Assembly: GCA_021234155.1 (NCBI GenBank)
Contig: JAJEKV010000016.1
Coordinates: forward strand, 17,091,861 to 17,155,860
Length of the DNA stretch: 64,000 nucleotides
Direction of reading: 5' to 3'
DNA from: Isoetes taiwanensis
Taxonomy: Eukaryota; Streptophyta; Lycopodiopsida; Isoetales; Isoetaceae
The translations under genes were made by a program, and so were the position numbers. The notes below the pieces were generated by a model. It was given only the letters and a program-made list of their open reading frames with translations. It did no database searches and was not told where the DNA came from. Positions 33,431 through 43,796 of this stretch are shown here, in pieces. How positions within the stretch are numbered: position 1 is the first letter of the stretch; every line of letters starts with the position of its first letter.

Positions 33431-34640
33431 TTTGTTGGTTGAGGTTGTATTGGACTCGCTGGAGCACCGCATCTTGTCCAGATCCGGGTTTTCTTTGTCA
33501 ACTTCATCACCGCATCCGCATTTGGCTCATATTCAAAGACCAAAACTTTTTTTTCGGTGAAGGACCCCGCATGTAATGAATCTCAAGGGAATTAATTTTC
33601 CCCAAATCGATGCACTAGGAATCTCTTCAATGGGCTTCCAAATTGCAGTAGCATTTATCTCTCAACAACATAATTGAAAATGAGGAAGACCACAAATAAA
33701 TACAAAAAATAAATCATGTATGTGGCATCTGTATTTACTTGATACGACCGCATTCGGGCTTGACTATCCAAATTTCGTTTTAAAGTCTCCATGCCGCCGC
33801 CACCGGGATTGACTTCGAGTATCAAATGGGGTGAATTCTAGGTACAACCGGAGGTATCTTGCGCCTCATAACCGATCGAGGCGTGGATAACTGTTGGATA
33901 TCCTTGGTCTCAAATTTCGCAATTCCGCAAACACTAAGTCGGTGAGACCTGTGACAACATCGAGAAACATTAGTTAAGGCACTTGTTTGCAAATAATCTA
34001 TATTGTTTGCAAAAAGAGACAAGCAAAAGAGACTAAGCCGGCCAGATGGAAGAGACACACTCGACCCCAATTTTTGGACCACAGCTTGTTTTTACTTGTA
34101 CGGAAGTGTTGTTTTATGCCAAAACAACACCAAAATGGTCCCAAAAGTCCACGTGGCCCGCTTATCCCAGTTTTACAAAGAGACAAAGTGGTTTTTGGCG
34201 TAAAAATTTCCACCGTGGTTTTTTTTAAAAAAATCCACGCCAGAAAAAATTAACATAGTTTTTGTGAATTTTTGTCAACGTGTACTTTTTTCCTTCGATG
34301 TTGTTTTTTGTGGAACCATGCATTGTTTATCTTTAAAATCGCACGCATAGGTTTTAATTTTACTACACCTGAAAAAATTAAATTAGAACACTAGAAATAA
34401 AGGACTACAAAAAAAAAGAACACGTAGGAAATAGAAATATGATGTTTTCAAGTGTTCTTTTCTCAATAACCACAATCGTCGTTTCAAGTGTTGTTTTTGC
34501 AAAATTAAAAAACTCACGCATGGCCTTTTTTTTAATTTATGAAACACTACATATGTTATTGAAATTTAGCTATTGTTTTCCTAAAATAAGGACATGTAAA
34601 AAGTAATATTATAACATGTAGAAAAACCGTAAATTTCTAA
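33431..34640. other. Upstream flank of the element 2 phosphatase remnant
   Basis: May hold upstream exons on the minus strand (34082-33822 open frame), but I see no motif. A ~130-bp part at 33.99-34.15 kb resembles 43.36-43.52 kb in the same orientation (GGCTTAGTCTC, GTGTCTCTT words). Confidence 0.3.
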
Positions 34641-35035
34641 TGTGGTTATTTAACTAATGAGATATTGACACGTGGCATACTTTTTAAATAATAAAACATT
34701 ATTCTAGCTAATCAAATATGGACACATGGCATACTTTTTAAATAATAAAGCATTATTACTACACGTAGGAAAAATAAAGTATTGTTTATAATATATCTTC
34801 TAACAAATCAAATGTTGACACGTGGCACACATTAAAAAAAAATTATTATAGACCACAATTTAAAAGTTAATATATTATGATTTAAAAGCTAATATGCATT
34901 TTAGCAAATAGAATATTAACACGTGGCATACTTTCAAAATTAAAAATGCACCATTACAACGCATAGAAAAAACACATTTCTAATATATCCCCTATCCTAG
35001 CTATCCTAGCTAATGATATATTAACACGTGGCATA
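34640..35035. repeat. Degenerate ~80-bp repeat with CACGTGGCATAC
   Basis: Five related units, each with a CTAAT.A.ATATT.ACACGTGGCATAC core (about 34665, 34720, 34815, 34918, 35022) followed by AT-rich sequence. CACGTGGC is the ABRE/G-box core of plants, but there is no gene next to it to regulate. Confidence 0.7.
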
Positions 35036-37003
35036 CATTGTTTAAGAAGAAATAAATGTGCGGCTCCATTTATTAAACATTGGTTATTGCAAAAGCGCAG
35101 TTTATTAAACATTGGTTATTGCAGGTTGCAAGAATAGGCCACTAAAACTACAGAAATCATGAAGGCTAGAATGGCAGAACAGCTTGTTTGGGCTCTTGAA
35201 GACCCTTTACCTATATAATTTTGCCACAAGGAAACCCTTGCTTTCTTTTTCCAGATTTAACAAGCTTCATAATAGAGATCCATCTGCTATAATAGAGATC
35301 CATCTGCTACAACAACATGATTGATTGGGCACATACCATCATCATATTTTCGTCACTACTACCTTATCCGGAATCTTATCTCGAAATGTGTTTGCTTCAT
35401 CGAAGCTTCTATCATTGCCTTGAAACCTAGTTTCAAAATATTATCCCAACCGCACATCCGGAGAGGGTTTTATTGCCATAGCACGAATGTATGCAGATTT
35501 TCGCCCATATGCGTATCCGAAAATTTATATGTTTGATAACTAAAGCCACATGCCATATTTGAAGCCACCGCCATTCGTCACAATAGAACAAATCACCATC
35601 CGCTAAGAAAAATTCGCCATGCCAGTTAGAACAATTATTTTTTGTATCGATTGTTGTTAGATGAGTTTTTCGCCAAACCTGGTCATAGAAAGATCTTGCA
35701 AGCCGGGATCCGATCTGTCTTGGCTCTTTTTAGGGCTACCGCTCAGCGCCACAACGACTATCACAATCCCCGCGCTTCAAATAAATAGCAAGATCTTGTG
35801 ATTGATTTGAAACAAAAAATCAAAAGCAACAAGAAAGGTAGAATCGGAGGAAGAGCTACCGGATGCTACTACCATAATCGGAGAAAAAGTCCAGCGCCCA
35901 CTACGATTACCGAAGCGCCATCGCCATAGCCATGCGAAGCCATAGCGTATGGTCCAAATGAAGCGCCATCGCCATAGCCATCGCCGACGATCGTGTTTCT
36001 TCAAAATTGTAGTCGCAGAGGCAAAAACTAGGTAAAAGGGGCACAAAAAGCACAAAACTTAGGCGGAAAATTACAAGGGTTAAATGTGCCTTTACTAAAG
36101 CCAATAAGATTAAAGGAGAGGGATCAAGATCTCGTGGACGTCGATCTCGGTTGCCTTTAATCTCAACCATTAATTATCGTGAGCCAATAAAATCATAGGA
36201 TGTGGATCAAGATCCTTGCCGCTCATCTTTACCGTTGAATAAATGACAAATTACTATGCATGTATAAAAATAAGTTGTTTTTCATCCTAAGGAAAATATA
36301 GCCCCCTATTAGTATTTTTATTTTATTTTTTCCTAGACATTCTAACTCCAACTCTCCATTTAGCTATAATGTACTTGCAATTCAAATGTTGCTCTCATCT
36401 AATGGCCATGTCGCCATGGGCATTCCCATGCTTACACTCTCAAGGGATGAAAATAATGCCCCCGGTTTTGGTGATTACATCGCATGGTATTCCTTTTCGT
36501 GCCGTTTTTTGCTCAAATCTTTGAGCATGAATATCTTGGCTCGATTGAGCTCCGGTTGGTTCGGATGACTTGTATGAGGGTCGAATAAGATGGATTAGAG
36601 GAGGTCATCCATGCAAACCAAAAACCTGCTCGAAAGTGCCTATGGATTCATTCGGAGGGTAAGAAATTTCCCAAAATGCGTAATTACTGTGTTACTGCAT
36701 AGTTTGGGCAAATGATTCCATCGGACAGAATTTCTTAATTGGTGATTCCGCTAAGAATCATCAAAACTAGGGTACGATTATTTTCACCCATTTTCAATAG
36801 TTGAATTCCATCCACAAGGAGTTAAGAATCCCCCAATTGCCCTATCCCTTAGGACTTCGAGTTTCTTAAGTCATGTAATGGAACGAAATTCCATTTCCCC
36901 TGTTTTGATTCACATGGACGACTCGTGAAGGGAGTTGTTAAATTTCTTGAGTTGTTGAATCTCGTGAGTCCAAATTGAGAGCTTCTAACTCTGTGACACT
37001 TCG
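35036..37003. other. Region without recognised gene
   Basis: Contains a duplicated GAAGCGCCATCGCCATAGCC block at 35918-35985 and two short direct repeats around 36140-36220 (GATCAAGATC). Short ORFs only. No coding motif seen. Confidence 0.4.
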
Positions 37004-37138
37004 AAATATGTAGCAAAATAACAGGGGGTTCCAGGGGGATTTGATATAGATATAATTTTTGAAACCATAGACCATATCCCTAAAATAATACAATGGGTTA
37101 TTATAAAAAAAAAACATGGATCTAAGATAAAAAATAGT

Positions 37139-37220
37139 CACATTAGCTCACTGGTTAGATTGGTTAAAGTAGTCTTATTAGGACATTGAGTTGTTTTGGT
37201 AGAGGTTCGAATCCCCGTAT
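37139..37220 (+). repeat. tRNA-like SINE unit 1
   Basis: TTAGCTCACTGGTTAGA resembles an A box and GAGGTTCGAATCCCC is a good B box ~55 bp later. The downstream sequence does not close an acceptor stem, so a SINE origin is more likely than a functional tRNA gene. Confidence 0.55.
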
Positions 37221-37569
37221 TTCATATTCTAAAACCTTAAGCGAAACCGTATAGAGGCTCGATATACCATCAAAACCTTAGGCAAACTGTATTTGACATC
37301 TTAAAATCATAGGCCTCTCCAATCATAAATGACCATAATCGAAATGAGAGGTGTCCAGAGGCTTCAACATACAGTCTGGGCCGTAGGATTGACAGATCCG
37401 ACGATTGTGGTAGTCCAGGGTGCATCTCGTTTAGAAATATGTAGCAAAATAACAGGGGGTTCCAGGGGGATTTGATATAGATATAATTCTTGAAACCATA
37501 GACCATATCCCTAAAATAATACAATGGGTTATTATAAAAAAAAAACATGGATCTAAGATAAAAAATAGT

Positions 37570-37651
37570 CACATTAGCTCACTGGTTAGATTGGTTAAAG
37601 TAGTCTTATTAGGACATTGAGTTGTTTTGGTAGAGGTTCGAATCCCCATAT
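37570..37651 (+). repeat. tRNA-like SINE unit 2
   Basis: Copy of the preceding unit inside the second 431-bp repeat, with the same A-box and B-box words. Confidence 0.55.
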
Positions 37652-37865
37652 TTCATATTCTAAAACCTTAAGCGAAACTGTATAGAGGCTCGATATACCA
37701 TCAAAACCTTAGGCAAACTCGTATTTGACATCTTAAAATCATAGGCCTCTCCAATCATAAATGACCATAATCGAAACGAGAGGTGTCCAGAGGCTTCAAC
37801 ATACGATCCCGGGCGTGAGGATTGACCGGATCCGACGATTGTGGTAGTCCAGGGTGCATCTCGTT

Positions 37866-38261
37866 TAGAATATGTAGCAAACAAACTAGGAGGAAAGGAA
37901 ATGAATATGAGAAGGTTATATGCATGTCCAATAATACGGGCGCCATATATAATACAAGGTAAACTTGTGGGCCATGATATGATCAATCCTTGGTCCTTTG
38001 TACTTCTAAAACGATTCTCCGGATAACCCTTGAAACATTGTTTATAAAGTCAGGCCTACAAACCCATAGGAAATAAATGCTAGAGGTATAATGGGATCTT
38101 GATGTCGTTACACTTGCAATACAAGCAAAGAGCATGGAAAAGATGATGTGACCCTCAATTGGTGACATGGCATGCTAAGTAAGGTCAAGTTTTGACTAGG
38201 CCACTAATGAAACGATGTACATCTTTGGTTTTAGGTAAGGTGACGTTGGCAAATTTGGGTG
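37866..38261. other. Spacer, nothing recognised
   Basis: About 400 bp between the 431-bp duplication and the minisatellite. No ORF or motif of note. Confidence 0.4.
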
Positions 38262-40059
38262 ACATGGCACGTAGGCTCCAACATGCCAAGGTGGCCCAAA
38301 CATGCCACCTAGGCTCAAATATGCCACCTTGGCTCTAACACGCCAAGGTGGCTCAACCATGCCACGTGGCATCCAACATGCCAATATGGCTCAAACATGC
38401 CATTTAGGATCCAACGTGCCAAGGTGGCTCAAACATGCCACCTAGGCTCCAATAAGCCAGCTGGGCTCCAACATGCCAAGGTGGCTCAACCATGCCACGT
38501 GGGCTCCAACATGCCACTTAGGCTCCAACATGCCAAGGAGGCTCAATCCAACATGCCAAGGTGGCTCAACCATGCCATGTGGGCTCCAACGTGCCAAGGT
38601 GACTCAAACACACCACCTAGGCTCCAACATGCCAAGGTGGCTCAAACATACCACCTACGCTCCAACATGCCAAGGTGGCTCCAACATGCCACCTAGGCTC
38701 CAACATGCCAAAGTGGCTCAAGCATGCCACTTGGCCAATTAGAAGCCAACTTGGCATGTTGGAGCCTATGTGGCATGTTGGAGCTCACGTGGCATGTTGG
38801 AGCCCAGGTGGCATGTTGAAGCCTAGGTGGCATGCTAGGTGGCATGTTGGAGCCCACGTGGCATGCTGGAGGGCGTAGGTGGCATGTTGGAGCCCCAGGT
38901 GGCATGTTGGAGCTTCCTTGGCATGTTGGAGCCTAGGTGGCATGTTGGAGCCACCTTGACATGTTGGAGCCTAGGTGGCATGTTAGAGCTCACGTGGCAT
39001 GTTGGGCCAAAATGTGGCATGCTAGGTCGCATGTTGGAGCCCATGTGGCATGTTGGAGCGTAGGTGGCATGTTGGAGCCTAGGTGGCATGTGGGAGCTCC
39101 GTGGCATGGAGCCAGGTGGCATGTTGGAGCCTAGGTGGCATGCTGGGTGGCATGTTGGAGCCTAGGTGGCATGTTGGAGCCAACTTGGCATGTTGGAGCC
39201 TAGGTGGCATGTTGGGAGCTCACGTGGGTAGCCGGTGGGCATGTTGGAGCCTGGGTGGCATGCTGGGTGGCATGTTGGAGCCCACGTGGCATGCTTGGAG
39301 GCGTGGTGGCATGTTGGAGCCTAGGTGGCATGTTGGAGCCACCTTGGCATGTTGGAGCCTAGGTGGCATGTTGGAGCCACCTTGACATGTTGGAGCCTAG
39401 GTGGCATGTTAGAGCTCACGTGGCATGTTGGAGCCCGGTGGCATGCTGGGTCGCATGTTGGAGCCCATGTGGCATGTTGGAGCCGTGGGTGGCATGTTGG
39501 AGCCTAGGTGGCATGTGGGAGCTCACGTGGCATTGGAGCCTGGGCATGTTGGAGCCTAGGTGGCATGTTGGAGCCTAGGTGGCATGCTAGGTGGCATGTT
39601 GGAGCCCACGTGGCATGTTGGAGCGTGGGCATGTTGGAGCCTAGGTGGCATGTGGGGCCACCGTGGCATGTTGGAGCCTAGTTGGCATGTTGGAGCCTCG
39701 TGGCATGTTGAAGTAGGTGGCATATTTGAGCCACCTTGGCATGCTTGAGCCTGGGTGGCACGTTGGAGCCCACGTGGCATATTGGAGTGTAGGTGGCATG
39801 TTGGAGCCTCACATGTTGGAGCTGATGGTGGCATATTTGAGCCACCTTGGCACGCTTGAGCCTGTGGAGCCACCTTGGCATGTTGGAGCCTAGGTGGCAT
39901 GTTGGAACCTAGGTGGCACGTTGGAGCCTAGGTGGCATGCTAGAGCTCACGAGGCATGTTGGAGCCCATGTGGCATGTTGGAGCCTCGTGGCATGTTGGA
40001 GCGTCGTGGCATGTTGGAGCCTATGTGGCATGTTGGAGCTCACATGGCATGTTAGAGGC
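38262..40059. repeat. Minisatellite that inverts at about 38750
   Basis: The unit GGCATGTTGGAGCCTAGGT (~19-20 bp, variants with CACGTGG or CACCTTGG) is repeated ~80 times. From 38262 to ~38745 it reads in the complementary orientation (CCAACATGCCAAGGTGGCTC), and from ~38750 to 40059 in the direct one. The two halves could pair into a long imperfect hairpin. ORFs across it on both strands are repeats of ACWSL/GML and have no independent support. Confidence 0.95.
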
Positions 40060-42201
40060 CCCCGGAGACGGACATCACAAAAGGTTACCGAGGCGGGCTT
40101 TCTACAAGTTCTCCTCCTCGTGAGGGCAAATGCCAATGCTTCCCTTAGCGAGCCCTGTTTCCTCATCCGGCCATTGAATCCACTCTTTAAGTAACAAAAA
40201 GCGAGGTTCAAAAAAAAATTCAAGATCTGTCGGGAGAACATATCAAACCGCAAAGTGTTTTGCGATCGACCATGTAAAGAAAGCCCCGCGTGCTTTAATC
40301 GTTCGAAAGCAGTACAAAGGCTCGGAATGGAGATTTGATTTCGCCATATCGTCCAAACAAAAAAATTACCCTAGGGACCAAGTTACACGGTCATTTTGCA
40401 GCAAAGAAAGACGACCCTCTACATGGCGATATTCACCTAACCCTCCGCCAAGGCCAATTCACTCTGACGTGTGTTGGACATGAGCTACTTTAGGCGCTTT
40501 CATTGAGCGGTGGCCTACTCGCCCACCCCAAACTTGGTCTCCTGGGTAATGTCAATATTTTTAATCCGTTGGCGGAGAGTCGAATCACGGTTAAAAGGGG
40601 AGAGATTGCCCGCCCGGTGGCGGGGACCTTCCGTAGAGGACCTTTGAGTCGAATCCATGTCGAAGGTTTTAGAGCTCTGCCTTCGGCATCAAAGCCCTCC
40701 TACTACCTCATGACATTGTGCAAGATCCTCCAAATCGGCTGGGTATGGCCTCCAAAACGTAAACCATGTGCCTTGCCGAGGTTATTGTAGGGTTTACGTT
40801 ATGGAGGCCAAAACGTCAGTCAATTGCACCAAAACTGGTGTACCTTTTTAACATGCATGAGCCATGGCAACACTGAAATAACATAGTTTGGATCTATTGG
40901 CGATCCCGAATTATTCCAAAAGAAATTGCTACTACAAAATGTGTTCTTGACTTCTAATTGCGACAGAGGAGGATAAATCCAAACCCCATTTCGTCCGGTT
41001 TTCTATTGCTTCTTGTTTTCAGGGTGCAGCTTCTCGACCATGTCTCAAGTGCAATCGATAAAACTCGACCTCCATAACGTAAACCCTACAATAACCTAGC
41101 AATGCAATGCAGGGTTTACATTTTGGAGGCCAAAACGTCAATTACTTCTTTGATAACTAGGTGAACCATTTCTAAACATGCATGGAGAGCCATGAGAACT
41201 GAAATAACAGAGTTTTAAATCTATTGGCCAACCCGAGTGACCCCAAACAATTTTGCTCTTGCATAAGGCTCTACACTTTTAATTGCAAAACTAGGAGGAG
41301 AATAAATCCAAACCCCATTCTTGCAAAAAATTTATGCCTCGTGTTTTCAAAAGCAAATGTCTGACCATGTCCCAAGTGCAACGGACCAAAGCCCGACCTC
41401 CATAACGTAAACCCTACAATAACCCGGCAAGGCATGGTTTACATTTTCTTTACCATACCCCAGTCCCAGTTGGACCAGGATCTTGCACAATGTCATGAGG
41501 TAGTGGGAGGCGTTAAAGCCACCTATCCCGGAGACGAGCCCTAAAACCTTCCTTAGTAGTTCGACCAAAAGGTCCTCTCCAAGGCGAAGGTCCCCAGCCA
41601 CGGACGGGCAACAAAGCTCCCACCCGAACTGTGATGCGACTCTGTTTTTCTATTCAAATTAACGGACTTGAAACATCGACATTACCCCATTTTATTAAAT
41701 GGGACCAAGTTTATGTGGGCGTTTTCTTGGTAGCCACCAACTGCTCCTCCGAAGCGCCTTCTTTTTAAAGTAGCCCATGTCCAACACGTTCATAGTGAAT
41801 TGGCCTTAGAGGAGGGTGCGTATACTCAAATGCATGTAGGGGTTCGTGTTTCTTTTGCTGCAAAAAATGACCATGTAACTTGGTCCCTAGGGTAATTTCA
41901 TTGTTTTTGGACGACATGGCGAAGTCAAATCTCCATTCCGACCTTTGTAAAATTGCCCTTTACAAAGCATTAGTGGCTTAAAAGGTCTATGGTTTGGCGC
42001 ATTTGCCAAAACACTTTGCGGTTTGATATGTTCTCCCAAACAGATCTTGAATTTTTTGAACACCTTTCGAAGCACGTTACTTGAATGGAGAATTCAACGG
42101 TCGGATAGGGAAACTGGGCTCAGGGGTTTTCTCTCCGTGTAGAGGCCCGGCCGAAAAATTGAAGGTCAGCTTTGGTAACCTTTCTTTGGTCCGTCTCCCG
42201 G
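40060..42201. mobile_element. 2.1-kb foldback element inside the minisatellite
   Basis: The left end CCCGGAGACGGAC (40060-40072) is inverted at 42189-42201. Similarity of the arms continues inward for ~750 bp: TTCAAGATCTGT, ATCAAACCGCAAAGTGTTTT, GGAATGGAGATTTGA and ACCCTAGGGACCAAGTTACA occur in both, inverted. Arms have diverged. The middle holds two ~318-bp direct repeats. No transposase is visible. Minisatellite units lie directly left of it, and a few more occur at ~42540. Confidence 0.7.
40781..41420. repeat. Two 318-bp direct repeats at the foldback centre
   Basis: Each unit begins near TGTAGGGTTTACGTTATGGA or TGCAGGGTTTACATTTTGGA and ends CCATAACGTAAACCCTACAA, so unit ends are themselves inverted. 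Shared inside: CTGAAATAACA, ATCTATTGGC and AAATCCAAACCCCATT. Confidence 0.8.
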
Positions 42202-42779
42202 ATCTGGACTCTTTGTCACGTTGAGGAAGCTGCATAAAGTCCTTGCACGGTTCGATTTGGGGAAGGGGGTCAGCACTTTAAATTCTTCAAGATCCTCTAT
42301 TTTATCCCTTTGAACTCCTCTACCAAAAATTCGAAGGGTATCATATTTCTTGCATGAAGGCCTAGTCATCATGTACACATCACCATCATCTAGCCATATC
42401 ACCCAAAATTGGCCAACATCACCCGATGAAAACACCAAAGATGGACATCTTTTCATGTTTGGCCCAGGCAAAACGTGGGCTTGCTCAAGTGCCATATCCC
42501 CACTCGGAGTGCCTAGTAGGTGCCATGCCTGACCCACATTGGCATGTTGGAGCCAACTTGGCATGTTGGAGCGTGGTTTAATGGTGTTTCTCTAATAATA
42601 TCCAAAATGTTAGGATATTGTTAGGATTTTGCGTGGTCCTATGACATTAATGCTTAGGGATTTATTGCAGCGGTCATGCACCCCCTCAAGGAATACAAAT
42701 CAAATTCTTGATGGTTTTGTTATGCAAAAATAGGTGTTAAGTAATTGAAGTAGTTGAAGTAACTTGTCTTACATGGAAT
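42202..42779 (-). other. Unidentified minus-strand ORF and minisatellite remnant
   Basis: A 132-codon frame (42564-42166) starts in minisatellite units at 42537-42575 and contains DVGQFWVIWLDDGDVYMM. It looks protein-like but I do not recognise it, and its start in repeat sequence speaks against an intact gene. Confidence 0.25.
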
Positions 42780-43200
42780 ACTAGTATAAGGACATGTGAT
42801 CGTGCACGTGCATCACATGTAGCAAATCAAGTACTCTGTCCTACCACTATAAAGACCCGTGATATGGGAGGATAGGACATGTAGAGAATCAAGTATTCTT
42901 TCCTACTTCTATAAAGACATGTGACAATAGAAGTATTATACGTGTCGTAATTCATGTATTCTTTCCTACAATGCCTTAGCAAATAAAGTACTATGTCCTA
43001 CTACTATAAAGACATGTGACATGGAAGCATAGGACATGTAAAGAATCAAGTATTCTTTCCTACTTCTATAAAGACATGTGAATGTATATAGGACATGTAG
43101 AGAGAATCAAATATTCTTTCCTACATCTATAAAGACATGTGACAATAGAATTATTAGACATGTAGAAATTCAAGTATTCTTTCCTACAGTGGATTGTATT
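42780..43200. repeat. Tandem repeat, ~65-bp unit, about 6 copies
   Basis: Units contain AATCAAGTATTCTTTCCTAC and CTATAAAGACATGTGA, alternating with TAGGACATGTAGA. Copies vary in length. Confidence 0.85.
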
Positions 43201-43796
43201 ATAAAATGACATGTCACAATAGAAGAAACTACAAAACAACAGTGGATGTTTTAGTCCACTGAAAAAAAAACACCATTATCGAACAAAACCATACCTCCAC
43301 AAATCCACATGTAGGATTCTTTGAAAACAGGACATGTAGACCTACCAAAACTGATGTTTTCAACAATGGGACCAAAAGGGGGTGAGTGTGAGACTAAGCC
43401 GGGATGAAAGAGACACGAGTACAAGCATGAGACTTCCCAAACCTTGCTTTCACCCCTCTTTGGACTTACTTGTGTCTATTGGTTCTTGTGGTACCACTCG
43501 AACACCAAAAGCCAAAAGCCATGTCTCGATCATAATGTGGCCCTGGTGGGGCTGCGGCCCGGTTCTAGAGTGTCTGCAAAACAAATTCAAAATCAATAGA
43601 GTCTTTAGACGAGGGTTAGAGATGATAATATTTACCTCAAATGGTGTGATAGACATGGAATGTGATAATTGGTGACGGCATTACGCTATCACAATCGGCA
43701 ACATTTTACCCTCCCATTTCGGACATAACGTCCACAAAATGGACAACCTTCATCACCCTCTTCTTACGCCTCGGGAAGCATTGGAAGTCGCGGGAT

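Larger units (their letters stand above)
37004..37865. repeat. 431-bp tandem duplication
   Basis: Unit 1 at 37004-37434 and unit 2 at 37435-37865 are nearly identical (AAATATGTAGCAAAATAACA ... CATCTCGTTTAGAA), with a truncated third start after 37865. Each contains a tRNA-like unit. Confidence 0.9.

Noticed and set aside
37139-37220. Functional tRNA gene
   Set aside because: A and B boxes are present, but I could not pair an acceptor stem or anticodon arm, and the unit is tandemly duplicated with flanking sequence.
38397-40253. Overlapping ORFs reading ACWSLGGML or PPRLQHAKVA
   Set aside because: Translation of the 19-20 bp minisatellite; frame stays open only because the unit lacks stops.
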